This document shows positions 15,723-23,611 of a stretch of 38,911 bases of DNA, piece after piece. Where the stretch lies: IMG/VR virus record IMGVR_UViG_3300018426_000059, positions 1-38,911 of that record, one strand, 5' to 3'. A model generated the notes under the pieces. That model did no database searches. It was given only the letters and a program-made list of their open reading frames with translations, and was not told where the DNA came from. The translations under genes and the position numbers were made by a program. The first letter of the stretch is position 1, and every line of letters begins with the position of its first letter. Origin of the DNA: a virus.

Positions 15723-15751
15723 ATGATCTCATATTACAGGGGGTTTGTCAA
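15723..15751 (-). promoter_or_regulatory. Host sigma70-type promoter before the CobT-like gene
   Basis: On the minus strand a perfect -35 box TTGACA (15746-15751) is followed after 17 bases by GATCAT (15723-15728, four of six to TATAAT). It lies in the 68-base gap after the methyltransferase gene and about 38 bases before the ATG. It has the same -35 box and spacing as the promoters of gp55 and the CobS-like gene. Confidence 0.6.
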
Positions 15752-15758
15752 GCACTTT

Positions 15759-17090
15759 TTAAAAAAAACTATCTAAACTTATCACTCTTTTATGTCGAAA
15801 CATGTCGAAATCGTCCTTATCCTTTTGAAAACACCAGACATTTTCCATATAAATTTTATTCATAAAGGTATTCATTTTTTCTTTATCGAAGTTACCATCT
15901 TCATCAGAAAACACCGCCTTTCCTTGTGGCCTTTGCATAATTCGCATACCAACCTGTCCAGTAAACGAATCACTCAACATATCCACAAGTTCATCACCAG
16001 AACGATACCTTTTACCCTTAATCTTGGGATCCATGATGTTTATCAACATATGTCCACCACTTCTAAGAGAATCGAAGGTGTTTTGAGATACTGGTAAATA
16101 AAAATCATCTCTCCATGCTTCATATTCATTAAATTTTGCCCAAGATTGATCTTCGGAATGTTCTCCACCTTCATTATATCTTTCTGTTGAAAAATATGGA
16201 GGCGAAGTAAATGCACAATCAATGTCACCAATATCATGCCAAGGCAGATTCTCTGCACCACAACGATAAAATACACAAGTTTTCTTATCACCATAAAGTG
16301 CGAAATAATCTTCTTTATCTACGATTTTATAAGTGTTACCTATTAACTTAGAGTATTCTTGTGCCTGAATTTTATAATTCTTGAATGTGTTTGGATTTGG
16401 ATCACAACCAATATAAAGTGTTGCATTAGAACAAAAGAATCCTGCAAGTCTATCTCCCCAACCCATCGAAGTATCCAAAACTCTCTTTGCGGAAGTCATT
16501 TCATATATGCACTTTGCAACTAACGGTTTAAACTGCGTAGCAATGTATGTACCGAGTCTAAACGCCATCATGTACTGTTTGTTAGTTAGTTCCCAACTAT
16601 CGTTCACACCTCGCCATATGGGGCCTAGCACACCCCAAATGTTATCACCCTCGTTCCACCTATCTACTGGTGATTTATACCCATAGGAACCACAGGACAT
16701 TCTTTCTTTGTTTTGGAAATAATCACTCACTTCATTGAAAACGGATGGGGCATCAATCAATCCAATACCATATTCTTTAAAAGAATATTTGTAATCATCG
16801 TATTTTTCAATAACCTCTTTTTGTAAGTTTTCTACTGGAGAAATATAGTCCGAATAATCTGCAGACTTTAATTTTCTAAATTTAGAAACAAGTTCATCAT
16901 ATGAAAACTCTTTATATGGAAATAGAGGTTTTTCGGTTGTTATGTACTCTGCAACCGTTGATCTAAAAACATCACGACCATATTTTTCTGTCGCAATAGT
17001 AAACAGTGTACTATCCATAACAGGCAATCTATTTTCATTCGTAATGGTTTTTAAAAAATTATAAAGTTCTTTATTACTATCTGTCTTCAT
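15759..17090 (-). CDS. DNA methyltransferase (SPPY type) with clamp-binding-like tail
   Basis: Predicted S-adenosylmethionine-dependent DNA aminomethyltransferase (N6-adenine or N4-cytosine) of 443 residues. The cofactor motif I region is VLDTSMGWGDRLAGFF (about residues 208-223), and the catalytic motif IV is TSPPYFSTERYN (about residue 300), so the order is I before IV. A 190-residue N-terminal region of unknown role comes first (FKEYGIGLIDAP, WGVLGPIWRGVND). The start is the ATG at 17090, overlapping the stop of the neighbouring methyltransferase by one base (TGATG); the TTG three bases earlier is unlikely. The C-terminus, KRVISLDSFF, resembles the clamp-binding tail of gp43 (IFTIDDFF). 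Target sequence unknown. The likely roles are protection from host restriction or marking of phage DNA. Confidence 0.82.
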   Translation of the reverse strand: MKTDSNKELYNFLKTITNENRLPVMDSTLFTIATEKYGRDVFRSTVAEYITTEKPLFPYKEFSYDELVSKFRKLKSADYSDYISPVENLQKEVIEKYDDYKYSFKEYGIGLIDAPSVFNEVSDYFQNKERMSCGSYGYKSPVDRWNEGDNIWGVLGPIWRGVNDSWELTNKQYMMAFRLGTYIATQFKPLVAKCIYEMTSAKRVLDTSMGWGDRLAGFFCSNATLYIGCDPNPNTFKNYKIQAQEYSKLIGNTYKIVDKEDYFALYGDKKTCVFYRCGAENLPWHDIGDIDCAFTSPPYFSTERYNEGGEHSEDQSWAKFNEYEAWRDDFYLPVSQNTFDSLRSGGHMLINIMDPKIKGKRYRSGDELVDMLSDSFTGQVGMRIMQRPQGKAVFSDEDGNFDKEKMNTFMNKIYMENVWCFQKDKDDFDMFRHKRVISLDSFF

Positions 17091-17743
17091 CAAAAATGTC
17101 CAATCACTGTGTTGCGTTCGTCTGCAATTCTCTCAAGAGATAAAAGATATGTCTCTCGTAAAAGTTCCGAACCATAATATTGTCTATCACTTCTAATACA
17201 TGCAACTGCAGTTGTGCCACTACCCATAAAAGGATCATAAACTATATCATTCTCTTTAGTATAATTCAAAATGCATCTTTTTGCAATAGATATTGGCATT
17301 CCATATGAATATTTTTTATATTTTTCACCATATCCATCGAACCATACATCTGGTTTAAATTCTTTTGACATGTATTGTTTCACTTTACCTTTACCAAAAG
17401 TCATTACATTACCGTATGTCAATCTATATAAATCAACTTTATCACTCTTAACCCATATCTTATGAGTCAGTAATTTATAACCCAAACAACTCATTGAGTG
17501 TTTCAGAATACTAGATTTGGGTACAATAGTTCCATTGTATTTTCTGTCGGTAAAGGCAACAGTAAATGCATTACTTTTTGGTTTTGCAGCACTAAAAACT
17601 TCAATTAAAAAATCTTGATAAAGGTCTGGTTTAGATGGATCTATACCTATTTCTTCAAAATCTGGTGGACTTGTAAAAAGATAATCATATTCCAACTCAC
17701 CAATCCATTCTTTGTAATCACCTAATAATAATTTACTTGTCAT
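17090..17743 (-). CDS. DNA methyltransferase-like protein with SPPD in motif IV
   Basis: A 217-residue protein with motif order IV then I, as in beta-class DNA aminomethyltransferases. Motif IV is YLFTSPPDFEEIG (residues 21-33), and motif I is VYDPFMGSGTTAVACIRS with YYGSEL after it (about residues 168-192). The canonical catalytic tetrapeptide is (D/N/S)PP(Y/F/W); here the aromatic position is Asp, with Phe next to it. Cofactor binding looks intact, but catalysis is uncertain. No target-recognition domain of usual size is visible, so it may be a minimal enzyme, or the partner or specificity subunit of the second methyltransferase, which overlaps it by one base. Its ATG overlaps the gp46 stop (TAATG). 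Confidence 0.75.
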   Translation of the reverse strand: MTSKLLLGDYKEWIGELEYDYLFTSPPDFEEIGIDPSKPDLYQDFLIEVFSAAKPKSNAFTVAFTDRKYNGTIVPKSSILKHSMSCLGYKLLTHKIWVKSDKVDLYRLTYGNVMTFGKGKVKQYMSKEFKPDVWFDGYGEKYKKYSYGMPISIAKRCILNYTKENDIVYDPFMGSGTTAVACIRSDRQYYGSELLRETYLLSLERIADERNTVIGHF

Positions 17744-19461
17744 TATGTATTTTGTCCAATCCTACTAAATCCTTTTACCTTTTCAAATCTAACAACACTG
17801 TGGAACTTGTCATATAATATATCACCCTTATGACTGATAACAAAAACATTGTTACCACCTAAAGTATTTAGCAGTTTTAAAAATTCATCTGTACCAGTTG
17901 CATCCAAAGAACTATCAAACACTTCATCAAGAATAAGAAGATTGGTGTTGACACTATTCTTCATACGAGCGATTTCTCTCCAAGTAAACAGAAGTGCAAG
18001 GTCAATACGCATTTTTTCGCCTTCAGAGAAAGAAGGATATGTAAAGTTTTCCCTTGCTCTAGACTTAATATTTTCAGAGAATTTTTCATCTAAGGTAAAA
18101 TTAATATAAAAATCCATTTCTTGTAAATACTTGTTTATCAACTTATTCATAATTGGTAAATAGTATTTTACAATAGAAGTCTTTACTCCAGTATCCTTTA
18201 GAAACTGAGAGGCAACATTATAATAATTTCTAGTATCTACTAATTCTCTTCTCTTGGAATCTAAATCCTTTGCTAGTTTTCTAAGTTCTTTCAACTCATC
18301 CTCTAAAGAAATCATATTGTCATTATTGTTTTCTGCATCTTCGATTTCTTTTTCAATTTCATCGATACTATCTTGGATAAACGAAAAGGTATTCATGTTA
18401 GAGTTCTTCTTATTGTTTAACTCTAGTATTTCCTTTTTAATAGTCTCGATTTCTTGTATTCTTTCTTGTGTCGTATCTAACTCTTTTTGAAGATCCAATA
18501 AGGCACTCTCTATTTCTTCTTTCTTAGTATTTTTAGAAGAGATTATTTCGTGTTTATGTTCATCTTCAATATCTTGTTGACATGAAGGACAAACATCTTT
18601 ACTCTCAAACCAATTAATATCACCTTCTATTTTAGAAATATTATTGTGCAGTTGAGTGTCTAACTTTTCTAATTTTTTATTCTTTGTTAATGCCTTTACT
18701 TCATCACCAATCGAAAGTGCAAGTGTGTTTAATTGACTATCATACTCTTCGTTTTCAGATAGTATTTTTTTCTGTTGAAGTCTCTTGTCTTTAATTTTCG
18801 TTTTGTTCTGTTTGATAGATGCAGACTTATCTTCATTCAACTGTTGAATGTTTCTTTCTTGCAAATCAATTTTATAATCTTGTAATTCTCTCTCCTTTTC
18901 ATTCTCAAACAATTCATCTTTCAGTGATGTAGATTTTGTTTTAAGAATTTCATTCATGGCAGAAAATATTTTGATGTCGAGAATATCTTCGATAATATCT
19001 CTTCGATCATTTGCATTCAATTGCATGAAAGGAACAAAGGTTGCACTGCCCAAAATAACTGTTTGGGTAAAAGATTTAAAATTTAGTTTAAGAATATTTT
19101 CTTCTAGATAAATTTGACTATCTCTAATTTTAGAGTCTTGGTCTAACATCTTACCATCGATATAAACTTCAAACTTGTTTGGTTTGATCGCTCGTCTTAC
19201 CAAATACTCTCGTTTACCTATCGAAAACTCAATTTCGATCACACAATCTTTTTCATTTACAGTATTGACAAGTTGTGGTTTGTTAATTTTACGGAAAGGT
19301 TTGCCAAAGAGTCCAAATGTAAGAGCATCCAGTATAGTAGATTTGCCTGCACCGTTCTCTCCAACAATTAAAGTTGATGAAGTCCTGTTTAGTTGTATCT
19401 CTGTAAAATTGTCTCCTGTCGATAAAAAGTTTTTCCATCTAATCTTTTTAAATTCAATCAT
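17743..19461 (-). CDS. 46: Recombination endonuclease subunit gp46 (Rad50/SbcC-like)
   Basis: SMC-like ATPase that pairs with nuclease gp47 to resect DNA ends for recombination and to degrade host DNA. Length 572 residues (T4: 560). The N-terminal ATPase half has Walker A GENGAGKS (35-42) and a Q-loop around TQTVILG. A long coiled coil (about 165-450) is broken by the zinc hook CPSCQQ (C291, C294). The C-terminal half carries the ABC signature FSEGEKMRIDLALLF, Walker B LLILDEVFDSSLD and a switch histidine in VISHKGD. It follows gp47 with no gap (19461/19462), so the two are one operon with gp55 upstream. Its stop overlaps the first methyltransferase start. Confidence 0.95.
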   Translation of the reverse strand: MIEFKKIRWKNFLSTGDNFTEIQLNRTSSTLIVGENGAGKSTILDALTFGLFGKPFRKINKPQLVNTVNEKDCVIEIEFSIGKREYLVRRAIKPNKFEVYIDGKMLDQDSKIRDSQIYLEENILKLNFKSFTQTVILGSATFVPFMQLNANDRRDIIEDILDIKIFSAMNEILKTKSTSLKDELFENEKERELQDYKIDLQERNIQQLNEDKSASIKQNKTKIKDKRLQQKKILSENEEYDSQLNTLALSIGDEVKALTKNKKLEKLDTQLHNNISKIEGDINWFESKDVCPSCQQDIEDEHKHEIISSKNTKKEEIESALLDLQKELDTTQERIQEIETIKKEILELNNKKNSNMNTFSFIQDSIDEIEKEIEDAENNNDNMISLEDELKELRKLAKDLDSKRRELVDTRNYYNVASQFLKDTGVKTSIVKYYLPIMNKLINKYLQEMDFYINFTLDEKFSENIKSRARENFTYPSFSEGEKMRIDLALLFTWREIARMKNSVNTNLLILDEVFDSSLDATGTDEFLKLLNTLGGNNVFVISHKGDILYDKFHSVVRFEKVKGFSRIGQNT

Positions 19462-20487
19462 CTACACACCTCTCAATGCAGAAACATACAAGTCTTGCAT
19501 GATACCCTTTAACTTGTTTTTATCTACATCGATTTCGTAATTATCAATATAATTTGTCAATAGTGACATTGTATCTTCGGTTGCATCAATATCAGATGCC
19601 TCTTCAAAATCCCATTCAGTCGAATCATCAACAATCGACAAATCAGCAACTTCATTTCTGTAAAGTTCATCCACAAAAACATCAAACTTATAGGAGTCTG
19701 TTCTATTTTTTACAATTAACTTAACATATTTGTCTTTGTATTTACTTGCAGAAAGTTTCTTATCTTCGTCATAATAAACTTTATGAAACATTTTATATGG
19801 GTTTATAATGTGTTCTAGTTCTAATGTTTCAGTGTCAAAAATATGAAAACCTCTTTTATCATTACAATCAACCCATGTAATTTCATATGGATTCCCTAAG
19901 TAATGAATGTTTCCGTTGTGAGATTTGTGATGGAAGTGGCCAGACATCACAATATCGAAATTCTTGAATAATTTTTTATCCATGCCATCATGACACATCA
20001 ATCCTGCGCCCATTTCAAATCCTGCGATTTCAAGATGTCCCATCGCAATTTTTGCTTTGGTTTTCTTTAAATGAGATATTGTGTTATCATAATTTTCTGA
20101 ATTAATCCAAGGAATAAAACATACATCGGTTCCGTCAAAATTTAGAGTTGTAGTTTCAGTGTAAATTTTTAATTCATCACCAAATAACTGTTCCATTGAG
20201 TTAATGCGATTTGTATTCTTATAATACACATCATGATTACCAATGATGAAATATGTGTCGTACTTCTTAAGACGCTCAATAAATCTACTTTTAAACCCAT
20301 CTAAGATATTATAGTTAATAAACTTTCGTCTATCGGTTACATCACCCAAATGAATAACCGTGTCAATTTCATTTTCATCAAGATAAGGGAAAAATACATT
20401 ATCATAGAATTCCAAAAAATAATTATGAAATAGAATAGAGTCGCCTCGGGCACCAAAATGGGTGTCCGTAATCAATGCAATTTTCAT
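19462..20487 (-). CDS. 47: Recombination endonuclease subunit gp47 (Mre11/SbcD-like)
   Basis: Metallophosphoesterase nuclease of 341 residues (T4: 339). The metal-binding motifs are in order: ALITDTHFGARG (D-x-H), VIHLGDVTDRR (GD), YFIIGNHDVYY (GNHD), AMGHLEI and VMSGHFHHKS (GHxH), all within the first 185 residues. The C-terminal part (YDEDKKLSASKYKDKYVKLIVKN onwards) is the capping and gp46-binding region. GGAAG lies about 11 bases before the ATG, six bases after the gp55 stop. gp55, gp47 and gp46 should be read from the gp55 promoter at 21077-21105. Confidence 0.95.
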   Translation of the reverse strand: MKIALITDTHFGARGDSILFHNYFLEFYDNVFFPYLDENEIDTVIHLGDVTDRRKFINYNILDGFKSRFIERLKKYDTYFIIGNHDVYYKNTNRINSMEQLFGDELKIYTETTTLNFDGTDVCFIPWINSENYDNTISHLKKTKAKIAMGHLEIAGFEMGAGLMCHDGMDKKLFKNFDIVMSGHFHHKSHNGNIHYLGNPYEITWVDCNDKRGFHIFDTETLELEHIINPYKMFHKVYYDEDKKLSASKYKDKYVKLIVKNRTDSYKFDVFVDELYRNEVADLSIVDDSTEWDFEEASDIDATEDTMSLLTNYIDNYEIDVDKNKLKGIMQDLYVSALRGV

Positions 20488-20493
20488 TATAAA

Positions 20494-21048
20494 TTATACT
20501 TCCTTATTCTGCATTCTTTTCTCTTTTGCCTTCTCTTTCTTTTTTCTTTGAGTTTCTTCAAATTCGGCAAGAAATTCATCCATGTTACTGTGTATAAAAT
20601 CTAAGACACCTCTTTTTACCTGACTATTATCTGGGCCAGCCATTACTTCATCAAGAAGTTCTTGATTTTCTAGAGACTTATACTTAACATAAGATTGTTT
20701 CTTTTCCTTTTGAATTCTTCGAATAAACGCATAGTAAATGATCTGAGTAAAATACGCAAAAGGGTTCGATGATTTTTCTGGGTCAAAATTGTCAATGTAC
20801 AACAAACAATTTTCTATCCCATCAGATATCATTTCATCTTTATATGTGTAGTTAATAAAGTTTGGTTTATAGGAAAGATGTTGGGCAATTTTCATAATGC
20901 ACTCACCTATGTAGTTAGGCACTCTAGGGCGTTCTGTCCCATCTTCCTTTGACTGGTTGACTGCATCCTTATACTTCCTCATTTCTTGGAGTAGGAGTTT
21001 GTTGTCAACATAATGATTTCTCTTGGTTTTGTCTTTAGTTCTTGGCAT
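20494..21048 (-). CDS. 55: Late sigma factor gp55
   Basis: Sigma-70-related specificity factor that directs host RNA polymerase to TATAAATA late promoters. I choose the ATG at 21048 (184 residues; T4 gp55 has 185). The frame could extend to a TTG at 21105, but those codons are the -35 and -10 boxes of the promoter, so they cannot lie in the transcript. AGGA lies ten bases before the chosen ATG. Region-2-like sequence is seen in DGIENCLLYIDNFDPEKSSNPFAYFTQIIYYAFIRRIQKEK, which covers the core-binding and -10-recognition helices. In T4 the C-terminus ends in a clamp-binding motif. Here MDEFLAEFEET is followed by a Lys/Arg-rich tail, so clamp contact may differ. gp33 is not in this window. Confidence 0.92.
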   Translation of the reverse strand: MPRTKDKTKRNHYVDNKLLLQEMRKYKDAVNQSKEDGTERPRVPNYIGECIMKIAQHLSYKPNFINYTYKDEMISDGIENCLLYIDNFDPEKSSNPFAYFTQIIYYAFIRRIQKEKKQSYVKYKSLENQELLDEVMAGPDNSQVKRGVLDFIHSNMDEFLAEFEETQRKKKEKAKEKRMQNKEV

Positions 21049-21076
21049 AATATTTTTTCCTAATAAAGTTATGTTC

Positions 21077-21105
21077 ATATTAACACAAAATAATTGGAGT
21101 GTCAA
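21077..21105 (-). promoter_or_regulatory. Host sigma70-type promoter before gp55
   Basis: On the minus strand a perfect -35 box TTGACA (21100-21105) is followed after 17 bases by TAATAT (21077-21082). An A-rich tract lies directly upstream (21106-21126) and could act as an UP element. It is 29 bases before the gp55 ATG and leaves a leader of about 20 bases. It is one of the best promoters in the window and fixes the gp55 start. Confidence 0.8.
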
Positions 21106-21127
21106 TTAATTTTTTTTTTATTTTTTC

Positions 21128-21147
21128 TCTTGACAAGTTCTTGACAA
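21128..21147 (+). repeat. Tandem 9-bp repeat in the gp55 control region
   Basis: TCTTGACAA occurs twice in direct orientation (21128-21136 and 21139-21147), 11 bases apart, about one helical turn. Each copy contains a TTGACA box on the plus strand. The pair could be a protein-binding site between gp55 and the Sm-like candidate. Confidence 0.5.
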
Positions 21148-21158
21148 CCGTGTATTAT
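21130..21158 (+). promoter_or_regulatory. Possible divergent (plus-strand) promoter
   Basis: TTGACA (21130-21135) is followed after 17 bases by TATTAT (21153-21158), the same quality as the gp55 promoter but pointing the other way. No plus-strand gene follows; a transcript would be antisense to the Sm-like candidate and uvsW. A dyad ATCCAC-TAT-GTGGAT (21157-21171) overlaps the -10 box and would lie at the transcript start. Confidence 0.4.
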
Positions 21159-21182
21159 CCACTATGTGGATGGTTAAGGATA

Positions 21183-21602
21183 TTAATGTATTGTCTTATT
21201 AGAATGCTTCACTAACATCTCTAAGAAGTCATCTTGAGAGTATTCTTCCGTTTCATCCAAACTTACACTGTTCTCTACAGGAGAGGTATCGACTTCTTTC
21301 TCCATCTGAGTTTGAAATTTTTTATTGTTTAGAATCATTTGATAATGGTCAACTAAATCTTTACTTGGTTCATTAACGGTAATTATATCATTAAGTGCGA
21401 CTTTTGTAAAGTTGTCTGTTGAAAAATTTAACCAATCAATGAGCGTAGTGCTAAACTCACCGTTCTGAGGGTTCATGAACGATTTAATTTCATATGGATT
21501 ATGAAAAATTATATAACCCTTCCCTTCTATTTCTTCGGGAGTGATTTGAGTGATTATATTTTCTTTTGTTATGAGTTTAATTAATTTATACTCAACATTC
21601 AT
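21183..21602 (-). CDS. Possible second Sm-like protein
   Basis: A 139-residue protein without a firm family. Its opening, EYKLIKLITKENIITQI, parallels KVLRLISGEEIMGDV of the Sm-like protein at 7333-7677. Its later segment, VALNDIITVNEPSKDLVDHYQMIL, parallels KSYVGFIVDPVNELTNEYNKIF. The order (strand pair, GYIIFHN strand, loop, final strand, helix) is the same, so I infer a shared LSm-like fold. The last 45 residues are acidic and probably disordered. AAAGG lies about 12 bases before the ATG. It sits 23 bases after uvsW and is probably read from the late uvsY promoter, unlike its relative next to gp43. Confidence 0.55.
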   Translation of the reverse strand: MNVEYKLIKLITKENIITQITPEEIEGKGYIIFHNPYEIKSFMNPQNGEFSTTLIDWLNFSTDNFTKVALNDIITVNEPSKDLVDHYQMILNNKKFQTQMEKEVDTSPVENSVSLDETEEYSQDDFLEMLVKHSNKTIH

Positions 21603-21625
21603 TTCGGAAATAATCCTTTTCTAAA

Positions 21626-23116
21626 CTACTCAGAAATCTTAACTTCATGAATTTTGAAGTCAAATTTCTCTTCGTTGTAAATATTTAGTCTTTCATAAAA
21701 GTGCCTCAGTGCAAAATTCATATGTGATTTGTACTTCATATCATCAGCGATATCATACAACACGGCACTTTCTTTGTTGTTTCCCTTCCTCAGTCCTCTT
21801 CCTATTGATTGAAGATTTCGTACTCGACTCTTTGAAGGAGATGTAAAAATTACATTATGTAAATTACGAATATTGACACCAGTAGAAAATGTGCCGTAAG
21901 AAGCAACGATAATTGCGTTTTTCTCTTTTTCCGTAATTCTTCGTATTTCTTCTCTAATTTCTGCGTCAACTCCTCCATGCACAAAAAAGACTCTTCTGTT
22001 TTCATCTGCACCATCCTTTAACAAATTATGTAGTGGGATTCCATGTTTTTCCACAAAATTAAATAAGACAAGTGTGTTGCCCTTTAAATCAAGAACCAGA
22101 TTCTTGATGAATTCATTTCTGCGATTATTTGTGACAATCCACTCTACTTCATCTGCGTATTTGGTTCCTTTCATTTCCTTGCATATCTTCTCTGGATATT
22201 TTAATACTATACACTTGATACTGAAGTCTGCAAGGGTTTTGCTATCGATTAGTTTTCTTGTAGTGGTAACTTGTTTTACATCACCAAACAATCCAGTCAG
22301 AACTAATTTATGAGTTTTACTTCCATCCAAAGTTCCAGTAGTTCCAAATCTATATTTACAACTAGTAAGTCTGTCCATAATCTTATTTAATGAGTTCGCT
22401 TTGAATAAGTGACACTCATCACCTATTACAACATTAAACTGATCCCAATAATCTCTAGGCATTTTATAAATGGACTGCCATGTAGATATTACAACTTTTT
22501 TGTCGGTTTCTTTACTTTGTCCTTGGAATATTTTATGGCAATATTTTTCTACATTCCAACCATAATCTGCAAAGTCAGAATACATCTGGGAAACCAGAGA
22601 TGTTGTTGGTACAATTATCAATATCTTCTTTCCCTTTACATTAGGATGCATATTATAAAATCTTACCAATGTGTATATAATTAAAGATTTACCTGATGCA
22701 GTAGGAGAAAGTAGTAGCGCTCGGTTGTAGTTGATTGCATGTTTGATAGCATCAAGTTGATAGTCTCTATAATCAATCTTCTTCCCCTGACTATGTGGAT
22801 CGATGTATTTACACAACTCTTGTAAATTATTATCTGTAAAATTTGTGTCTGTTAAATCATCTTCAAAGGAGAGTTCATAACCATTTTTATCACAGAAAAA
22901 TTTTAATTGATTTAGTAGTCCAACATACAACTTACAATTGGTTGGATTGAACAATCGTATTTTACCATCCCAATACTTATTTTTATATGCAGGCATAAAT
23001 TCGGCGCCAGGGACTTTAAATGTGAAGTAGTCCACAAGTTCCTTTAACATATGAAGTTCGTCTGCGTCTACTTGCAAGTAAACCTCATTTAATTTAGCAG
23101 CATAAAATTTAGACAT
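21626..23116 (-). CDS. uvsW: UvsW helicase (superfamily 2)
   Basis: ATP-dependent helicase of 496 residues (T4: about 500). It reverses stalled forks, unwinds R-loops and shifts replication from origin to recombination mode. The N-terminal 110 residues form the small DNA-binding domain (FYAAKLNEVYLQVDADE). Motif Q/I region: IDYRDYQLDAI and Walker A SPTASGKS (137-144). Motif II is VIGDECHLFKA (DECH), motif III TTGTLDGS. The C-terminal lobe has TLVLFNFVEKHG, VFFVHGGVD, ASYGTFSTGVNIRN and motif VI QSIGRGLRKG with its arginines. The ATG overlaps the uvsY stop by one base (TAATG). In T4 uvsW is a late gene; here the late motif before uvsY fits that. Confidence 0.95.
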   Translation of the reverse strand: MSKFYAAKLNEVYLQVDADELHMLKELVDYFTFKVPGAEFMPAYKNKYWDGKIRLFNPTNCKLYVGLLNQLKFFCDKNGYELSFEDDLTDTNFTDNNLQELCKYIDPHSQGKKIDYRDYQLDAIKHAINYNRALLLSPTASGKSLIIYTLVRFYNMHPNVKGKKILIIVPTTSLVSQMYSDFADYGWNVEKYCHKIFQGQSKETDKKVVISTWQSIYKMPRDYWDQFNVVIGDECHLFKANSLNKIMDRLTSCKYRFGTTGTLDGSKTHKLVLTGLFGDVKQVTTTRKLIDSKTLADFSIKCIVLKYPEKICKEMKGTKYADEVEWIVTNNRRNEFIKNLVLDLKGNTLVLFNFVEKHGIPLHNLLKDGADENRRVFFVHGGVDAEIREEIRRITEKEKNAIIVASYGTFSTGVNIRNLHNVIFTSPSKSRVRNLQSIGRGLRKGNNKESAVLYDIADDMKYKSHMNFALRHFYERLNIYNEEKFDFKIHEVKISE

Positions 23117-23577
23117 TAATTACCTTCTAACCACTTTTTCCAGTCTATGTAATTTTTTATAGTCCATTTCTTTTGGTCTATTAATATGTCTAGCGTCTTA
23201 CTAATTAAATCTAAAATTTGATTTTGAAGTAAAACATTTTTCTTTAACTTTAAAACATCTGGATCACTATCCATCCAAGAACCAACATCAGATTTAAGAA
23301 TTTTCGTTCCTTCTATCTGCCATCCTTTGGATATGATTTCATCTTCAGACATCTTGCCTGTATAGTATTTCATTTTATCTCCGACTAATTTTTTATAGTC
23401 GAGTTCAATAAACTGGAGTTTTGTCTGATTTACTTGTTGGTAGGTCATCCACTTACCAATTAGATTCTGATTGTGAACTAGTTCGTCTTCTAGTCTCAGA
23501 AAATCAATCTTAACATCCTTTTCGGACTCTTTGGTAAGTTCTGCTATTTTTGATAATAAGTTAGAGTATTCACTCAT
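23116..23577 (-). CDS. uvsY: UvsY recombination mediator
   Basis: Mediator that loads UvsX onto single-stranded DNA covered by the phage single-strand binding protein. I choose the ATG at 23577 (153 residues; T4 UvsY has 137); the frame could begin at a TTG at 23595, but that lies almost on the late-promoter start region. Matches to T4 UvsY by eye: KDVKIDFLRLEDELVHNQNLIGKWM, KMKYYTGKMSEDEI, DVLKLKKNVLLQNQILDLISKTLDIL and WTIKNYIDWKKW. It is entirely helical. The late motif TATAAATA at 23604-23611 lies 27 bases before the ATG and overlaps the gp3 stop codon. It is coupled to uvsW by a one-base overlap. Confidence 0.9.
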   Translation of the reverse strand: MSEYSNLLSKIAELTKESEKDVKIDFLRLEDELVHNQNLIGKWMTYQQVNQTKLQFIELDYKKLVGDKMKYYTGKMSEDEIISKGWQIEGTKILKSDVGSWMDSDPDVLKLKKNVLLQNQILDLISKTLDILIDQKKWTIKNYIDWKKWLEGN

Positions 23578-23603
23578 AATAAAAAATCCATTCAATTAAT
23601 AAT

Positions 23604-23611
23604 TATTTATA
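23604..23611 (-). promoter_or_regulatory. T4-type late promoter before uvsY
   Basis: Perfect TATAAATA on the minus strand, overlapping the last bases of the gp3 gene and 27 bases before the uvsY ATG. It would give a uvsY-uvsW-Sm-like late transcript. Confidence 0.65.

Noticed and set aside
21049-21105. N-terminal extension of gp55 from a TTG at 21105
   Set aside because: The extension is the promoter itself (-35 and -10 boxes); transcription would start after it.
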